This document shows positions 29,064 through 37,900 of a stretch of DNA of 64,000 nucleotides, piece by piece (within the stretch, counting starts at the first letter, position 1; every line of letters starts with the position of its first letter). The translations under genes were made by a program, and so were the position numbers. Source of the stretch: Deltaproteobacteria bacterium (GTDB lineage: Bacteria; UBA10199; JACPAL01; JAHFST01); the NCBI GenBank assembly GCA_023265625.1, contig JAHFST010000009.1, forward strand, positions 62,001 to 126,000, written 5' to 3'. Below the pieces are notes generated by a model. It searched no databases. It saw only the letters and a program-made list of their open reading frames with translations, and had not been told where the DNA came from.

Positions 29064-29434
29064 AAGTTACAAATGGCAGACAGGAAAGGTCGAATATCCA
29101 GAGGGGTATAAAATTTATCCTATGCATCGTTACGAGCCTGGCATTGATGGCTGTGACGGTTCCCGTCTACGCCGGAGCCGTGCAAGGAATTGTAGATTCC
29201 ATCTTATGGTCCACCTGGGCCGATGATAATCCGAGTCAGATTTGTTTTACCGTGGGTGGGCAATGGCTCCATTTTCCCATCGATTCATCACCAACAAGAA
29301 AATATATCGCAGCCGGGCTATTGGCCCATTACCATACGAAAAAGATCGTGTGGATTGAGCGGACTGATACCACCAATTATAATTGCGGAATCGGTGCCGC
29401 AGCTTATGAGGCTGTGAGTGTTCATTTAAAATAA
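29060..29434 (+). CDS. Small secreted protein, unknown
   Basis: A 124-residue protein with a basic N-terminus and a strong signal peptide (GIKFILCIVTSLALMAVTVPVYA). The approximately 85-residue mature part has two Cys (ICFTVG and NYNCGIG), one disulphide at most, and the pattern short beta strand, ILWSTW, CFTVGGQWLHF, AAGLLAHYHTKKIVWIE. The next gene's product follows the same layout (a C-containing strand, a Ser/Ala-rich helix, then a charged strand), so they may be diverged relatives. The ATG overlaps the protease stop by 4 bases. No function is recognised. Confidence 0.7.
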   Translation: MKVTNGRQERSNIQRGIKFILCIVTSLALMAVTVPVYAGAVQGIVDSILWSTWADDNPSQICFTVGGQWLHFPIDSSPTRKYIAAGLLAHYHTKKIVWIERTDTTNYNCGIGAAAYEAVSVHLK

Positions 29435-29446
29435 CAGGGAGAAATC

Positions 29447-29779
29447 ATGAAAATAAATGCGTTATTGATCGTAGGCACAGCAACACTGCTGCTTGCAGGT
29501 GTCGTCAATGCCTATCCGGCACAGTACTACGGGCAGACCGTCACGGCCGCCGGAACGGACAGCAATGGCACTGTCTTTATTGGACTAAAGGATGGACCAA
29601 ATCCGGGGAACTGCCCCGAGCCTTATTACAGCTTCCTTGTTTCCGAAGGCGTTAACAATAATAAATCCCTTGCCGTTGCCACAACGGCAATCTCATTGAA
29701 GCGGCCGGTAGATATCGTTATCGAAAGCTCAGGGTGTTCGGGCGGAATGGCAATAATGAAGTGGATAATCATGAAATGA
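29447..29779 (+). CDS. Small secreted protein, unknown (possible paralogue of neighbour)
   Basis: A 110-residue exported protein with signal peptide MKINALLIVGTATLLLAGVVNA and AGGGAGA upstream of the ATG. The mature part carries GTVFIGLKDGPNPGNCPEPYY, then a Ser/Ala helix, PVDIVIESSGCSGG and a short tail. The two Cys match the positions in the preceding small protein. Its end runs into the next small reading frame in an ATGA overlap. The tail (MAIMKWIIMK) is short, which leaves open whether a frameshift has separated it from that next frame. Confidence 0.65.
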   Translation: MKINALLIVGTATLLLAGVVNAYPAQYYGQTVTAAGTDSNGTVFIGLKDGPNPGNCPEPYYSFLVSEGVNNNKSLAVATTAISLKRPVDIVIESSGCSGGMAIMKWIIMK

Positions 29780-29940
29780 CATTTGGAAACTCTGTAAAAG
29801 TCTTCATCGATCTGGGGGAGCCGGACGGTCGGGCCTCCTTGGCGATGATCTTGCTTCAACGGGGCATGAACAAGCCAATTGCCCTCGGATTTAATGAGAC
29901 GGGAAAGGTTGAATATGTGGCCATCCAACCCAACCCATAA
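29776..29940 (+). CDS. 54-residue frame, possible third member or detached fragment
   Basis: It starts with an ATGA overlap of the preceding stop (29776-29779); the frame itself is open from 29734. The product has no signal peptide, yet VKVFIDLGEPDGRASLAMIL and NKPIALGFNETGKVEYVAI parallel the strand-helix-strand end of the two preceding small secreted proteins. It could be the tail of a decayed paralogue, or a genuine short cytoplasmic protein. The Asp-Leu-Gly run and codon use look coding. Confidence that it makes a functional protein is low. Confidence 0.4.
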   Translation: MTFGNSVKVFIDLGEPDGRASLAMILLQRGMNKPIALGFNETGKVEYVAIQPNP

Positions 29941-30991
29941 AATTCTGATGGCCTGTTGTCTCCTAATGTTGCCATCGCCAGCCAGGGCCGATCAGGCGCC
30001 AGGCCAGGAGGAAAAAATCAAGCAGGTGTCAAACTCGGTGGCGGCCGCCATCCTCTCGGCCGAACTGCAAAAAATAAAATCTGCGGCCGTCAAGTTGATG
30101 TCTATCGATGGGAGAGACAAAAATATCGTTTTTGGCAAGTGCAGCAATTCCCTTTGGCCCGCCTTGAGGAAAAGTTTTGGCGCCCCACTGAAGGCCGATG
30201 CCCTGTGTTCGGATTTCGCCCAAACCACCGGCTACTATCCGGAAAATCTTCCGGGCGCCCAGGTCAATTTTCTCCTGAGTAAATGCTGGGTGAATGGGAG
30301 GGATTGCGGTTATTTCACGTCTCTTGGTTGGTATTTTGATTTCAAATTCCCCCAACCGACCTTTTCTATCAAACCCTCGTCTCCCCAGGTTACCATCGAC
30401 CCCGTCAAACAGAAGATCGTCGTCACCTTCACAATGGATTCACTCACGATTCAGGCCCCCCAAAGCCAGGTCCGGATGCGCACTTGGTATGCGGCCGACA
30501 AATACCAGGATCTCGGCCCGCCTGATTACCCGAATTCCTGGCAGTCTTGCTGTCAATGGAAGCCGATCGTCCCCAATGGCCCCGAATGGAACACCTTCGA
30601 GCATAAAATGGTCCTCAATAATTTGCCGGCAACGCTGGCCCTCGATTACACCCTGAACCTGGCCACGATGAAGCTCGACCTGCTCCTGTCTTCCTTCAAG
30701 ATCAATCCCGTAACCCCATCCCAACTTTCCTATCAACTGGGAGACATCTGGCCCCAAGGTTCCTTGGGAGAGCAGTCTATCGAGCCGGCCCTGCAAAAGG
30801 GGGCAGAAAAATTGCTCGTTTCACAAATCAATAAGATCATCGCAACCATGAACAAAAGATACGGATCGCTGACGATCCCCTTGTCCCTCAAAACCCTCAA
30901 AAATCCCGTTCCCTTGAACACCGCCACCCAATGGGTCGACATCGACTTCGGGGCTGTCTTGAAAAAAAATGGGCGGACTAATGCTGCTTGA
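29915..30991 (+). CDS. Secreted protein of unknown function, ~36 kDa mature
   Basis: A 358-residue exported protein. I place the start at the ATG at 29915 because it gives a normal signal peptide (MWPSNPTHKILMACCLLML, cleavage near SPARA); the frame is open to 29879. The mature chain begins with a polar helical segment (VSNSVAAAILSAELQKIKSA), has paired Cys (GKCSNS, ALCSDF, SKCWVNGRDC, QSCCQW), and a beta-rich second half with VTIDPVKQKIVVTFTMDSLT. The layout resembles lipid- or ligand-binding barrel domains, but I cannot name a family. It overlaps the upstream frame by 26 bases and the downstream one by 23, so it belongs to the operon from sigma-54 promoter 1. Confidence 0.7.
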   Translation: MWPSNPTHKILMACCLLMLPSPARADQAPGQEEKIKQVSNSVAAAILSAELQKIKSAAVKLMSIDGRDKNIVFGKCSNSLWPALRKSFGAPLKADALCSDFAQTTGYYPENLPGAQVNFLLSKCWVNGRDCGYFTSLGWYFDFKFPQPTFSIKPSSPQVTIDPVKQKIVVTFTMDSLTIQAPQSQVRMRTWYAADKYQDLGPPDYPNSWQSCCQWKPIVPNGPEWNTFEHKMVLNNLPATLALDYTLNLATMKLDLLLSSFKINPVTPSQLSYQLGDIWPQGSLGEQSIEPALQKGAEKLLVSQINKIIATMNKRYGSLTIPLSLKTLKNPVPLNTATQWVDIDFGAVLKKNGRTNAA

Positions 30992-31244
30992 TCCGCAGAT
31001 GGACCAGGCCCTCAAGGGCCTGATTGACACCGATCATGACGGACTCTTCGACTGGGACGAGGTGAAGGTTTATCTCACCAACCCGCAGGCGGTTGACAGT
31101 GACGGGGACGGGATCAAAGACGGCCAAGAAAATAACTTGGGACTGAATCCGGCCCTGCCGGATAACCCGGCGGTGCAAACGGTCGTTTGGTTCCTATTGC
31201 TGGATGACGAACCGGATTCGGTTGATACCGAAGAGGAGCCGTGA
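30969..31244 (+). CDS. Short calcium-repeat protein (single TSP3/EF-hand-like block)
   Basis: A 91-residue protein with DTDHDGLFDWDE and DSDGDGIKDGQENNLG, Asp-rich calcium loops of the TSP3 type, followed by NPALPDNPAVQTVVWFLLLDDEPD. The same sequence of elements (DSDGDGITDGQE, then VPDNPVIPIIMAILMDDPEE) occurs inside the matrixin-like protease of this operon, so this looks like a detached copy of that module. It has no signal peptide of its own and overlaps the preceding gene by 23 bases. It may therefore be the tail of a formerly fused protein. It is the last gene before sigma-54 promoter 2. Confidence 0.6.
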   Translation: MGGLMLLDPQMDQALKGLIDTDHDGLFDWDEVKVYLTNPQAVDSDGDGIKDGQENNLGLNPALPDNPAVQTVVWFLLLDDEPDSVDTEEEP

Positions 31245-31251
31245 GAATTGC

Positions 31252-31271
31252 AATTATACATATGTGTAATT
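31252..31271. promoter_or_regulatory. Candidate upstream activator site (UAS) 2
   Basis: Arms AATTATACA (31252-31260) and TGTGTAATT (31263-31271) around TA, one mismatch from a perfect palindrome, with a further ATTATACAG half-site at about 31273. It shares the TATACA-N2-TGTRTA core with the palindrome at 26773-26796 and lies about 143 bases before the expected start site of sigma-54 promoter 2. Confidence 0.6.
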
Positions 31272-31377
31272 TATTATACAGTTCTCTCAACCGCTTATTT
31301 ATTAGTTTTCTCGATGGCCAATCCTAAAAATTAAGTAATTCTTACCGGTTACAACTTTCTCCGAGATGGAACGCACC

Positions 31378-31394
31378 TTGGCATGCCCATTGCT
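31378..31394 (+). promoter_or_regulatory. Sigma-54 promoter 2
   Basis: TTGGCATG and TTGCT, with GG (31380-31381) and GC (31392-31393) exactly 10 bases apart. The 14-base string CGCACCTTGGCATG is identical to that at sigma-54 promoter 1. Expected start near 31405. It lies inside the longest open frame of the next gene, so that gene must start further in. It would drive the 24-kb operon ending at 55486. Confidence 0.83.
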
Positions 31395-31410
31395 TAGTAC
31401 CGCATATCAT

Positions 31411-33018
31411 ATGAGTGACTGCGCGTCCCTTAACTTATCCGCTCCCCCCACCGACAACTCTTGTCTCTGCCTCGCGGCGGGGCAGATGCAGGAATCGTTG
31501 CACAAAAAGTTATTACAGGAAGAAACAAATCGCGGTCCCTTGTTACGGACCATGGCGAGCGTGTATCAATGCATGAGCCAGGCGGGCTGTGCAAAAAACA
31601 TACGTCATCGGTGGCAAGAGGGAGACCTTAAATATTTCACCCCTTGGCTGCCACACAACGGGACACAACGCTGGCGTTCGCTTTTCCCAAAAACCCCGAT
31701 GGACCCAATCGCCGTGGGACCACTCCGAGCAAAGGTCACGACGGAATACTGGCAGCGAAGCCCTCTACTTTCTACCGAGGAACGCCGCGCCTTAATCCAA
31801 CTCATTGCCGCCTTCGATCACCCCAAGGCGGTCGACTGGCTCGTCAGCGCACAACACGAAGAAACGGACAAATTTCTCCTGGGGGACATTTCATATGCCC
31901 TCGTCGGCCATAACGTAGCAGAGCAGGCTGTCTTTGATTCTCTGAAACAAGTCTTCGCATCTCAATCCAGCCCGGAGGACCTTTCGCAACAACTGCAAAC
32001 CTTGGTGGCCTTGGCCGTGCTCGGGTCTCCCGATACGCTCACCCTCGCCAAAGAACTCTTCCTCACGCCACGGGTCAATCCCCTCGCATTGCGTCTGGCA
32101 CAGGAGGCGGCCCTCCTAGCCCTTTACTACCAAGGGGGTGAAGCAGCCTGGACAGCCATCGAGGAATTAAGCCATCAACAAGATTTGCATCCACAAACCG
32201 TGCGATGGATTGAAAAACTCTCCTATTTGCATCAGGGAACACGCGTCTATCTCTTCACCGACAGCATCAGTAAAGTGCTGCATTTACTGGAAGATGGCCC
32301 TGGTGGCCCACTCGATCTCCGGTGGTCGGATCAAGGGATTGTGGAAATGGCACAACCCCTGCCTCGGGATCCAATGACCCTGGCCTACTTCACCCACCGG
32401 CTTCAACGAACGGACCTTCCAACCTCTTACCGGATGACGGCAGCTCGAATCATCGCCCCGTATCGTCACTATGAATCGATCCATAAAATTTTCGAGACCC
32501 TCGCCATCCAAGAACAGGATGATGAATTGGCCGAATTCGCCAAAAAGCAAGCAGCACCTCCGACCGATTCGACATCAGAGGAGCTCTCATGCTCAAAACA
32601 AGCATCGCCAACATTTTGGTGGCCCAGACAAGATGAAAAAATTCCTTCCGACCTTGATAACCCCGACCCACAAAGCCGCGGGAGCCTCCCGCAATCTCAT
32701 GTGACACTCGAAAAATTGGACCGATCCACCGCCGGATCGGTTTGGGAAGAGGTTCTGAAGCTCCCACCCCCCTTTACCAACCGTGACCTCAAGCTGCTGA
32801 TCACCGCCCCGCAACCCATGGACGACATCGCGTGGCGGTCACAGAGCGATGCATTTTATTTCACTCTCTCCAGCATCGCACGCGATGAGGCTGAAGTTTT
32901 TCTGGGTTCGGAGGGAACGGAAACAGTGGGCAACGGTCTGTTCAAGAGTGTTTCGCTGGTTTTTGTACACAATCCGGAGACAACCTCGACGCAATGGGAG
33001 GTTGATATTTATTTATGA
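31411..33018 (+). CDS. HEAT-like helical repeat protein, unknown function
   Basis: About 535 residues, rich in paired helices of HEAT/ARM style (AVDWLVSAQHEETDKFLLGD, QLQTLVALAVLGSPDTLTLA, EAALLALYYQGGEAAWTAIE), followed by a beta-rich C-terminus (AFYFTLSSIARDEAEVFLGS). The frame is open to an ATG at 31366, but sigma-54 promoter 2 lies at 31378-31394. A transcript from it can only use the ATG at 31411 (leader of about 6 bases, no ribosome site) or at 31486 (GGCGGGG upstream). No signal peptide is seen, unlike most neighbours. It is the first gene of the long operon, and its stop overlaps the next start in an ATGA. It may be an assembly or scaffold factor; that is inference. Confidence 0.7.
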   Translation: MSDCASLNLSAPPTDNSCLCLAAGQMQESLHKKLLQEETNRGPLLRTMASVYQCMSQAGCAKNIRHRWQEGDLKYFTPWLPHNGTQRWRSLFPKTPMDPIAVGPLRAKVTTEYWQRSPLLSTEERRALIQLIAAFDHPKAVDWLVSAQHEETDKFLLGDISYALVGHNVAEQAVFDSLKQVFASQSSPEDLSQQLQTLVALAVLGSPDTLTLAKELFLTPRVNPLALRLAQEAALLALYYQGGEAAWTAIEELSHQQDLHPQTVRWIEKLSYLHQGTRVYLFTDSISKVLHLLEDGPGGPLDLRWSDQGIVEMAQPLPRDPMTLAYFTHRLQRTDLPTSYRMTAARIIAPYRHYESIHKIFETLAIQEQDDELAEFAKKQAAPPTDSTSEELSCSKQASPTFWWPRQDEKIPSDLDNPDPQSRGSLPQSHVTLEKLDRSTAGSVWEEVLKLPPPFTNRDLKLLITAPQPMDDIAWRSQSDAFYFTLSSIARDEAEVFLGSEGTETVGNGLFKSVSLVFVHNPETTSTQWEVDIYL

Positions 33019-34679
33019 TCCTTACACCGCCGCCATCTTCCATCCGCATCGCACCGGTCATGCCGCTTCGAGTAACCTCGACGATGAAGGGCGACCCATC
33101 GGGTCGCCCCTACAGCCTGCAGATGCCTGATTGGTTACGGGATCTCGGGAGGGGACTGCGAAACGTTGTCATGTCGGGGCTATTCTGCGTCGCCTGCGAC
33201 ACCATCATCCCCCAAGAGCCCCCGCTCCCCTATCCGGATGATGTGGAAGTCCCCGTTCCGGATGCCAAACCGCACCCCGCACCCGATGCGATGGAATTAT
33301 CCGAAATTTTTATTTCCCCCGATGCGGGTTCCTTGCCTGAGCCTTCTGCCGAAGTCATTGGCGCCGGGGCCACGTCTCCTGACATCACCATTCTCGATAC
33401 CACTGCCGTGTACCTAGACGGCAGCCCACAAAACGACCCCATGGAACCTGATGTGGATTTAGCCATCGGTGGCAGCGACACCGGCACACCCGTACCGCCC
33501 GCAAAAGACGCGGGCCCAGACCTAACATCCCCGCCACCCATTCCCTGTGACGGCTTTGTCGACACCGATATTTTTGCCGCATCATCTCAAGTCTATTGTC
33601 TTTCACTTCAGCCAGTAACAGGAATTCCCCAGGGACCAGCGTCACTCAAGAGTATCGAGGCCATCGATACAGATCAGGACTCATTGGATGACCTCATGTT
33701 GCTTTCCGAGGCAGGGACACTTCAGGTCTGGCGTAACAATTTCCCTAATGGGTTCCAAGATGTCACCGCACAAAGCGCACTCCCCACCACAGGCGTCGGT
33801 TTTCTAGCGTGGGGGAACGGGAACGATGACGATTGGCCCGATCTGCTGCTGGGTATGGATCAAGGGGTGCGACCTTTTTGGAATCAAGGTGGAACCTTCA
33901 ACCCGTTCGGCCCCATTTATTTGGACAGCCCGGCCCGCTGCGCGGCATGGCTTGGCACGAAGCTGCTCATCGGAACCGATCAAGGGCCACGACTTTTGAT
34001 CTTGCAAAATGATGGCGCTGCGCTGGATCAATCCGCCCTGCTGGATCCCGCCATCGTCGGCGTGGAGCCGGTGGATGGGATCGCCGTCACCGACTTTGAC
34101 CTGGACGGACTCCCCGACGCCTATCTCTGGCGCTCGGTGGGAGATAACCTGCTACTCCGTCAACTCCCCGACGGCACCTTCCAATCACTGGCCCCTGTGT
34201 TGGGGGTCTTGGCGGTCGGGAACACCACCCAGGCCCTGTGGGTCGACGGTTGGCCCGACACTCTTTTTCCCTACTTGGTTGCGATCAACTACAACGGCAA
34301 TAATTATTTTTTTCAAAACAACCAAGGAAGCAGTTTTCAGGAAATCGGCCAAGGGCTTGCCTTCAATGACCCCGGATCCACCCTCCAGGCTGCAACCACC
34401 TTGTTCCCAGGGCTGGCCAATCCCATCTTCCAACTCTCCCGCTTTCAGCAACCGGATCTATTGCTCGTCCCCCAATACGATGCGAACGGACTCCTCACCC
34501 ACTATCAGAATCGGGCCTACGAAGCCGGATTGAACACCCCCGCAGGGAGTTGGAGCATTGGGGCCCGCTTCTTCCATTTTGACAACGACAACACGCTCGA
34601 TCTGGTGCGCGGCCGTTACGACGGCACCATCCATGTCTGGCGCAACTTGAGTCACACCATCGTGAAGGAGACACCATGA
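33015..34679 (+). CDS. Probable lipoprotein with FG-GAP/VCBS-like propeller repeats
   Basis: An exported protein whose mature part starts with a low-complexity Pro/Asp-rich linker (PYPDDVEVPVPDAKPHPAPD), followed by FG-GAP-like blades: DTDQDSLDDLMLLS, WGNGNDDDWPDLLLG, TDFDLDGLPDAYLW, FDNDNTLDLVRG. The frame opens with an ATG at 33015 that overlaps the upstream stop (ATGA). The lipoprotein-like signal RNVVMSGLFCVAC lies at codons 49-61, however, so the working start may be the ATG at 33123. A REP-like palindrome (33089-33109) sits in the stretch between the two. Next stop/start overlap at 34676. The blades resemble those inside the two Rhs proteins downstream, suggesting a surface partner for them. 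Confidence 0.75.
   Translation: MILTPPPSSIRIAPVMPLRVTSTMKGDPSGRPYSLQMPDWLRDLGRGLRNVVMSGLFCVACDTIIPQEPPLPYPDDVEVPVPDAKPHPAPDAMELSEIFISPDAGSLPEPSAEVIGAGATSPDITILDTTAVYLDGSPQNDPMEPDVDLAIGGSDTGTPVPPAKDAGPDLTSPPPIPCDGFVDTDIFAASSQVYCLSLQPVTGIPQGPASLKSIEAIDTDQDSLDDLMLLSEAGTLQVWRNNFPNGFQDVTAQSALPTTGVGFLAWGNGNDDDWPDLLLGMDQGVRPFWNQGGTFNPFGPIYLDSPARCAAWLGTKLLIGTDQGPRLLILQNDGAALDQSALLDPAIVGVEPVDGIAVTDFDLDGLPDAYLWRSVGDNLLLRQLPDGTFQSLAPVLGVLAVGNTTQALWVDGWPDTLFPYLVAINYNGNNYFFQNNQGSSFQEIGQGLAFNDPGSTLQAATTLFPGLANPIFQLSRFQQPDLLLVPQYDANGLLTHYQNRAYEAGLNTPAGSWSIGARFFHFDNDNTLDLVRGRYDGTIHVWRNLSHTIVKETP
33089..33109. repeat. REP-like palindrome in the 5' part of the FG-GAP gene
   Basis: GGGCGACCC (33089-33097) and GGGTCGCCC (33101-33109) around ATC, flanked by GATGAA and CTACAG. 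This resembles short extragenic palindromes common in bacterial genomes. It lies between the overlapping ATG at 33015 and the alternative start at 33123. Confidence 0.7.
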
Positions 34680-34951
34680 CGCGCTTACCTCTGCTGCTTC
34701 TGACATTATTTCTTACCAGTCCACTTTTTGCCCAAAGTGCATCCACCAATGCCATGCCCCCATTGGAGCTCCCTCCCACTTCACGAACTCAGCCACAAGG
34801 GGCACGGGCCGTGGAATCGGCTTCAGATGTCAATCGTCCCAGTGTTATTATCAGGCCGTACAATCCGCGAACCGAACACCGCGCTGAAACACAACCGGCG
34901 CGGCGGCGTCCCGCGCCACCACCCGCGACATTCCGGAGACTACAACGATGA
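34676..34951 (+). CDS. Small secreted Pro/Arg-rich protein
   Basis: A 91-residue protein with signal peptide MTRLPLLLLTLFLTSPLFA followed by a disordered chain rich in Pro, Arg and Gln (LELPPTSRTQPQG, ARRRPAPPPATFRRLQR). No fold or family is recognised. It overlaps the upstream stop (34676-34679) and the downstream start (34948-34951), each by 4 bases, so it is locked into the operon by translational coupling. Being directly before the first Rhs gene, it could be a small accessory factor for it, but nothing in the sequence proves that. Confidence 0.65.
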   Translation: MTRLPLLLLTLFLTSPLFAQSASTNAMPPLELPPTSRTQPQGARAVESASDVNRPSVIIRPYNPRTEHRAETQPARRRPAPPPATFRRLQR

Positions 34952-37900
34952 GCCTGAAGCGTCTCGTCATCCTGCTCCTGATTTTGTTCCTGGGCATCCA
35001 GACCCTATGGGCGGACGAGGGCGGCAAATCAGTCGGACTCAAGTCGATGCTGGGCGGAGGTGGCAGCAACTCCAGTGCTGTGCAGACCGACGAGTTCAGC
35101 GGGGCGGCGACTTACAGCATCCCCATCAATGTCCCCCCAGGGCGCGGCAGTGTCACGCCGCAACTCGGCCTCAGCTACAACAGCTATCGGCGCAACATCA
35201 ACAGTTGGCTCGGCTACGGCTGGGAGATGGAAATGGGCTCCATCGCTCGAGTCCGCCCCACCATCAGCAACGGCTCCGATGGAATAATCGATTTTGTCGA
35301 AGGGAAGGAATTTGAGATCCGCCAGGGCGGGGAGGCCGAATCGTTGGTCCTGATGGCATCCGACATCAAGCCGTCCAGCTACGGCGTGCAAGGCATGGAT
35401 CAATACCCAGCCTCCTTGTATCAGGCGCGCATCGAAGGGGCCTTCACTTATTATTTGGCCCTACGGCAAGCGGATAGCCAACTCATCATAGCCTGGATCG
35501 CAATCGACAAGAGCGGCACCCGCTATTTTTTCGGCTGGGATGACGAGTCGCGAGAAAAGGTCGGCGCCGAGGGGATTTCCCGCTGGATGCTCACCAAGGT
35601 GCAGGATGCCAACGGCCAGCAACTCAACATCTTCTACAGCCTGCTCCTCCCCGTCACCATCAGCTATGCCGATGTGGTGATCACCTTTGCCTACAAGACC
35701 AACGCCGATGGATGGGGGGAAGTTACCACCTTCCCCTTCTACCAGTTTGGCAATCCCACCTGGGTCTCGATGTCCCGACTGCTGGATGAGATCAATATCC
35801 AGGCCTCCGGAAAACTGCTGCAACACTACCAATTTCATTACGTCCTGGACAAAATCAAGCGACGGCTGCTCAGCCAGATCACTCAAACAGCCGGCGATGG
35901 AAAATCACTCCCCCCCATCACGCTCAACTACCAGGCTGATTTTAACCCCTCACTCTCCGAAACCAAGTTCATCCACAACAAATGGGGATCTCCCGACTAC
36001 GATGGCACCCTCTACGAACAAGCCGCCTTTGCCGACATGAACGGCGACGGCCTGGTAGACCACGTCATTGCCAAACCCGAGGGGGGGATGGACGTCTTCT
36101 ACAACGACGGCAACAATTTCTTCTACCGTCCGGGCCAGTCGTTCTGGCCGGAGCCCTTCGATTGCAAGTACTCCTGGGGCGGCGGCTCCCCTACCTGCAA
36201 GGGCAAGATCAACGGCTATCACGATGACCACCAGTTCCTCTTCCTGATGGACATCAACGGCGACGGACTCCCCGACCGGGTGGCCCGCTACTACGACGGC
36301 CCCACCAACGGCGTCGAGATCTCCTATTTCCGCATCGCCTTCAACACTGGCAAGGGCTGGTCCGCCCCGGTGGATTGGAAAGACCCCTACGAAGGGGATT
36401 GGGCCGGGGTGAGTCTGGACGACAAGGGTTTTTATGACATGAATGGCGACGGCTTGGTCGACCGGGTGGTCGGAAACATCGAGCTCAACGGCCAGAAGGG
36501 CTTCAATGTTTACCTGAACACCGGGGCGGGATTCAAAAACAATCCGTTCTTCTGGGTGGATCCTCTCAACGCCTTTTACTTCAAACAAGATAAGGGGACA
36601 CTGGGTAACATAGAAGACCAATTGGATGGTGGGTCGGACAATCCCGCCCTGGGAAAACTCTATGCCTCCGATGGCGAAAATATGTACTCGTTCATTCGGG
36701 ATTTTAACGGCGATGGGCTCCCCGACCGATTCTTCGCAGTTAACATATTGGACAAGGATGACAAAATTCTCGCCAAAGGGACCGTCATATTTCTCAACCA
36801 AAATGGCCAGGGTTGGGCCCAAGGGGTCAACAGCGGTGAGGCAAAGTTAACAGCCAATGGGACCACGGTCCTGTTGATCGCCGATGCGGTCGACATCGAC
36901 TATGACCAAAAAGGGTTCATCAACAAAACCCAAGACTGGATCGACGTCAACGGGGACGGCTTCCTGGACCGGGTCCATGGAGTGCCCGATACTGGGGCCA
37001 TTTGGGTCAATTATTACCAAGGGATCAAATCATCGGAAGCATGGTCCTCCTTCAAATCGGAGATCATGCAGGATACCCTGGAAGAAACCAACAACGACCA
37101 CAAGGTGCGCGGCTATCTCAACAACCACCTGGGGGACCATGACCAATATGTCTTCTTCCAGGACTTCAACGGTGACGGCCTCCCCGACCGTTTGGCGGTA
37201 GCGTGGGATGCAAAAGGAAAGCCGATCGAATACCAGTTGAGGGTGATGGAAAATGAACCCATCACATTCTCCGATACCCCTTCCTGGTGGGCCAATAAAA
37301 ATATCAGCCAACCTTACGGAGCCCTCACCCAGGTGGATGACGGGCGCAGCCATAAGACCGCCATCGAATACCAGCCGTCCACCTGGCCGCGTTACAAAGG
37401 GCAGTCCCTGATCTTCAACTTGCAACTCAACCAGCGCCCCAACCACCGCTACCTCCCCTTCAACCTGAACGTGGCCCACAAGCTCTACACCCAGGACTAC
37501 ACCGTTGGGGCCCTCGGGGGAATCTTGGGAACCATCCCCGAGGCCAAACGACACCCCGGAATGCGCTGGGTTACCTATGACTACGAAGGGGGCTATTATT
37601 ATTTTCGCGGGGCCATCAAAAAAATCCAAAATAACTTATTCGACGACAAACTCTATCAGGTGAGGATCGCACGGTTCGAAGGCTTTCAATCGGTCAAAAA
37701 AACACCGTGGCGCCCCGACAGCGAAACCTGGAATCCGTATACCACAGAGACCCGCTTTCACCAAGCCTTGGGGGCGATTGACCCCACCGCAGGTAAAAAT
37801 GACGGTTGGTTTGATCCGGCCGGCTACACCCACGATAGCCTGGCCGGACGCCCGTACCGAACAGAGATCAAGGAGGGTAAACAAACGGTCTCGCTGGAAG

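Noticed and set aside
31366..31410. ATG at 31366 as the start of the HEAT-like gene
   Set aside because: The sigma-54 promoter lies inside this stretch, so the transcript cannot contain it; accepted only as the limit of the open frame.
35950..36822. Long - strand open frame (290 codons), with a similar one at 43118-43924
   Set aside because: Antisense shadow of the FG-GAP loops in the rhs genes; the repeated Asp/Gly codons keep the opposite frame open, and the + strand products have clear domains.
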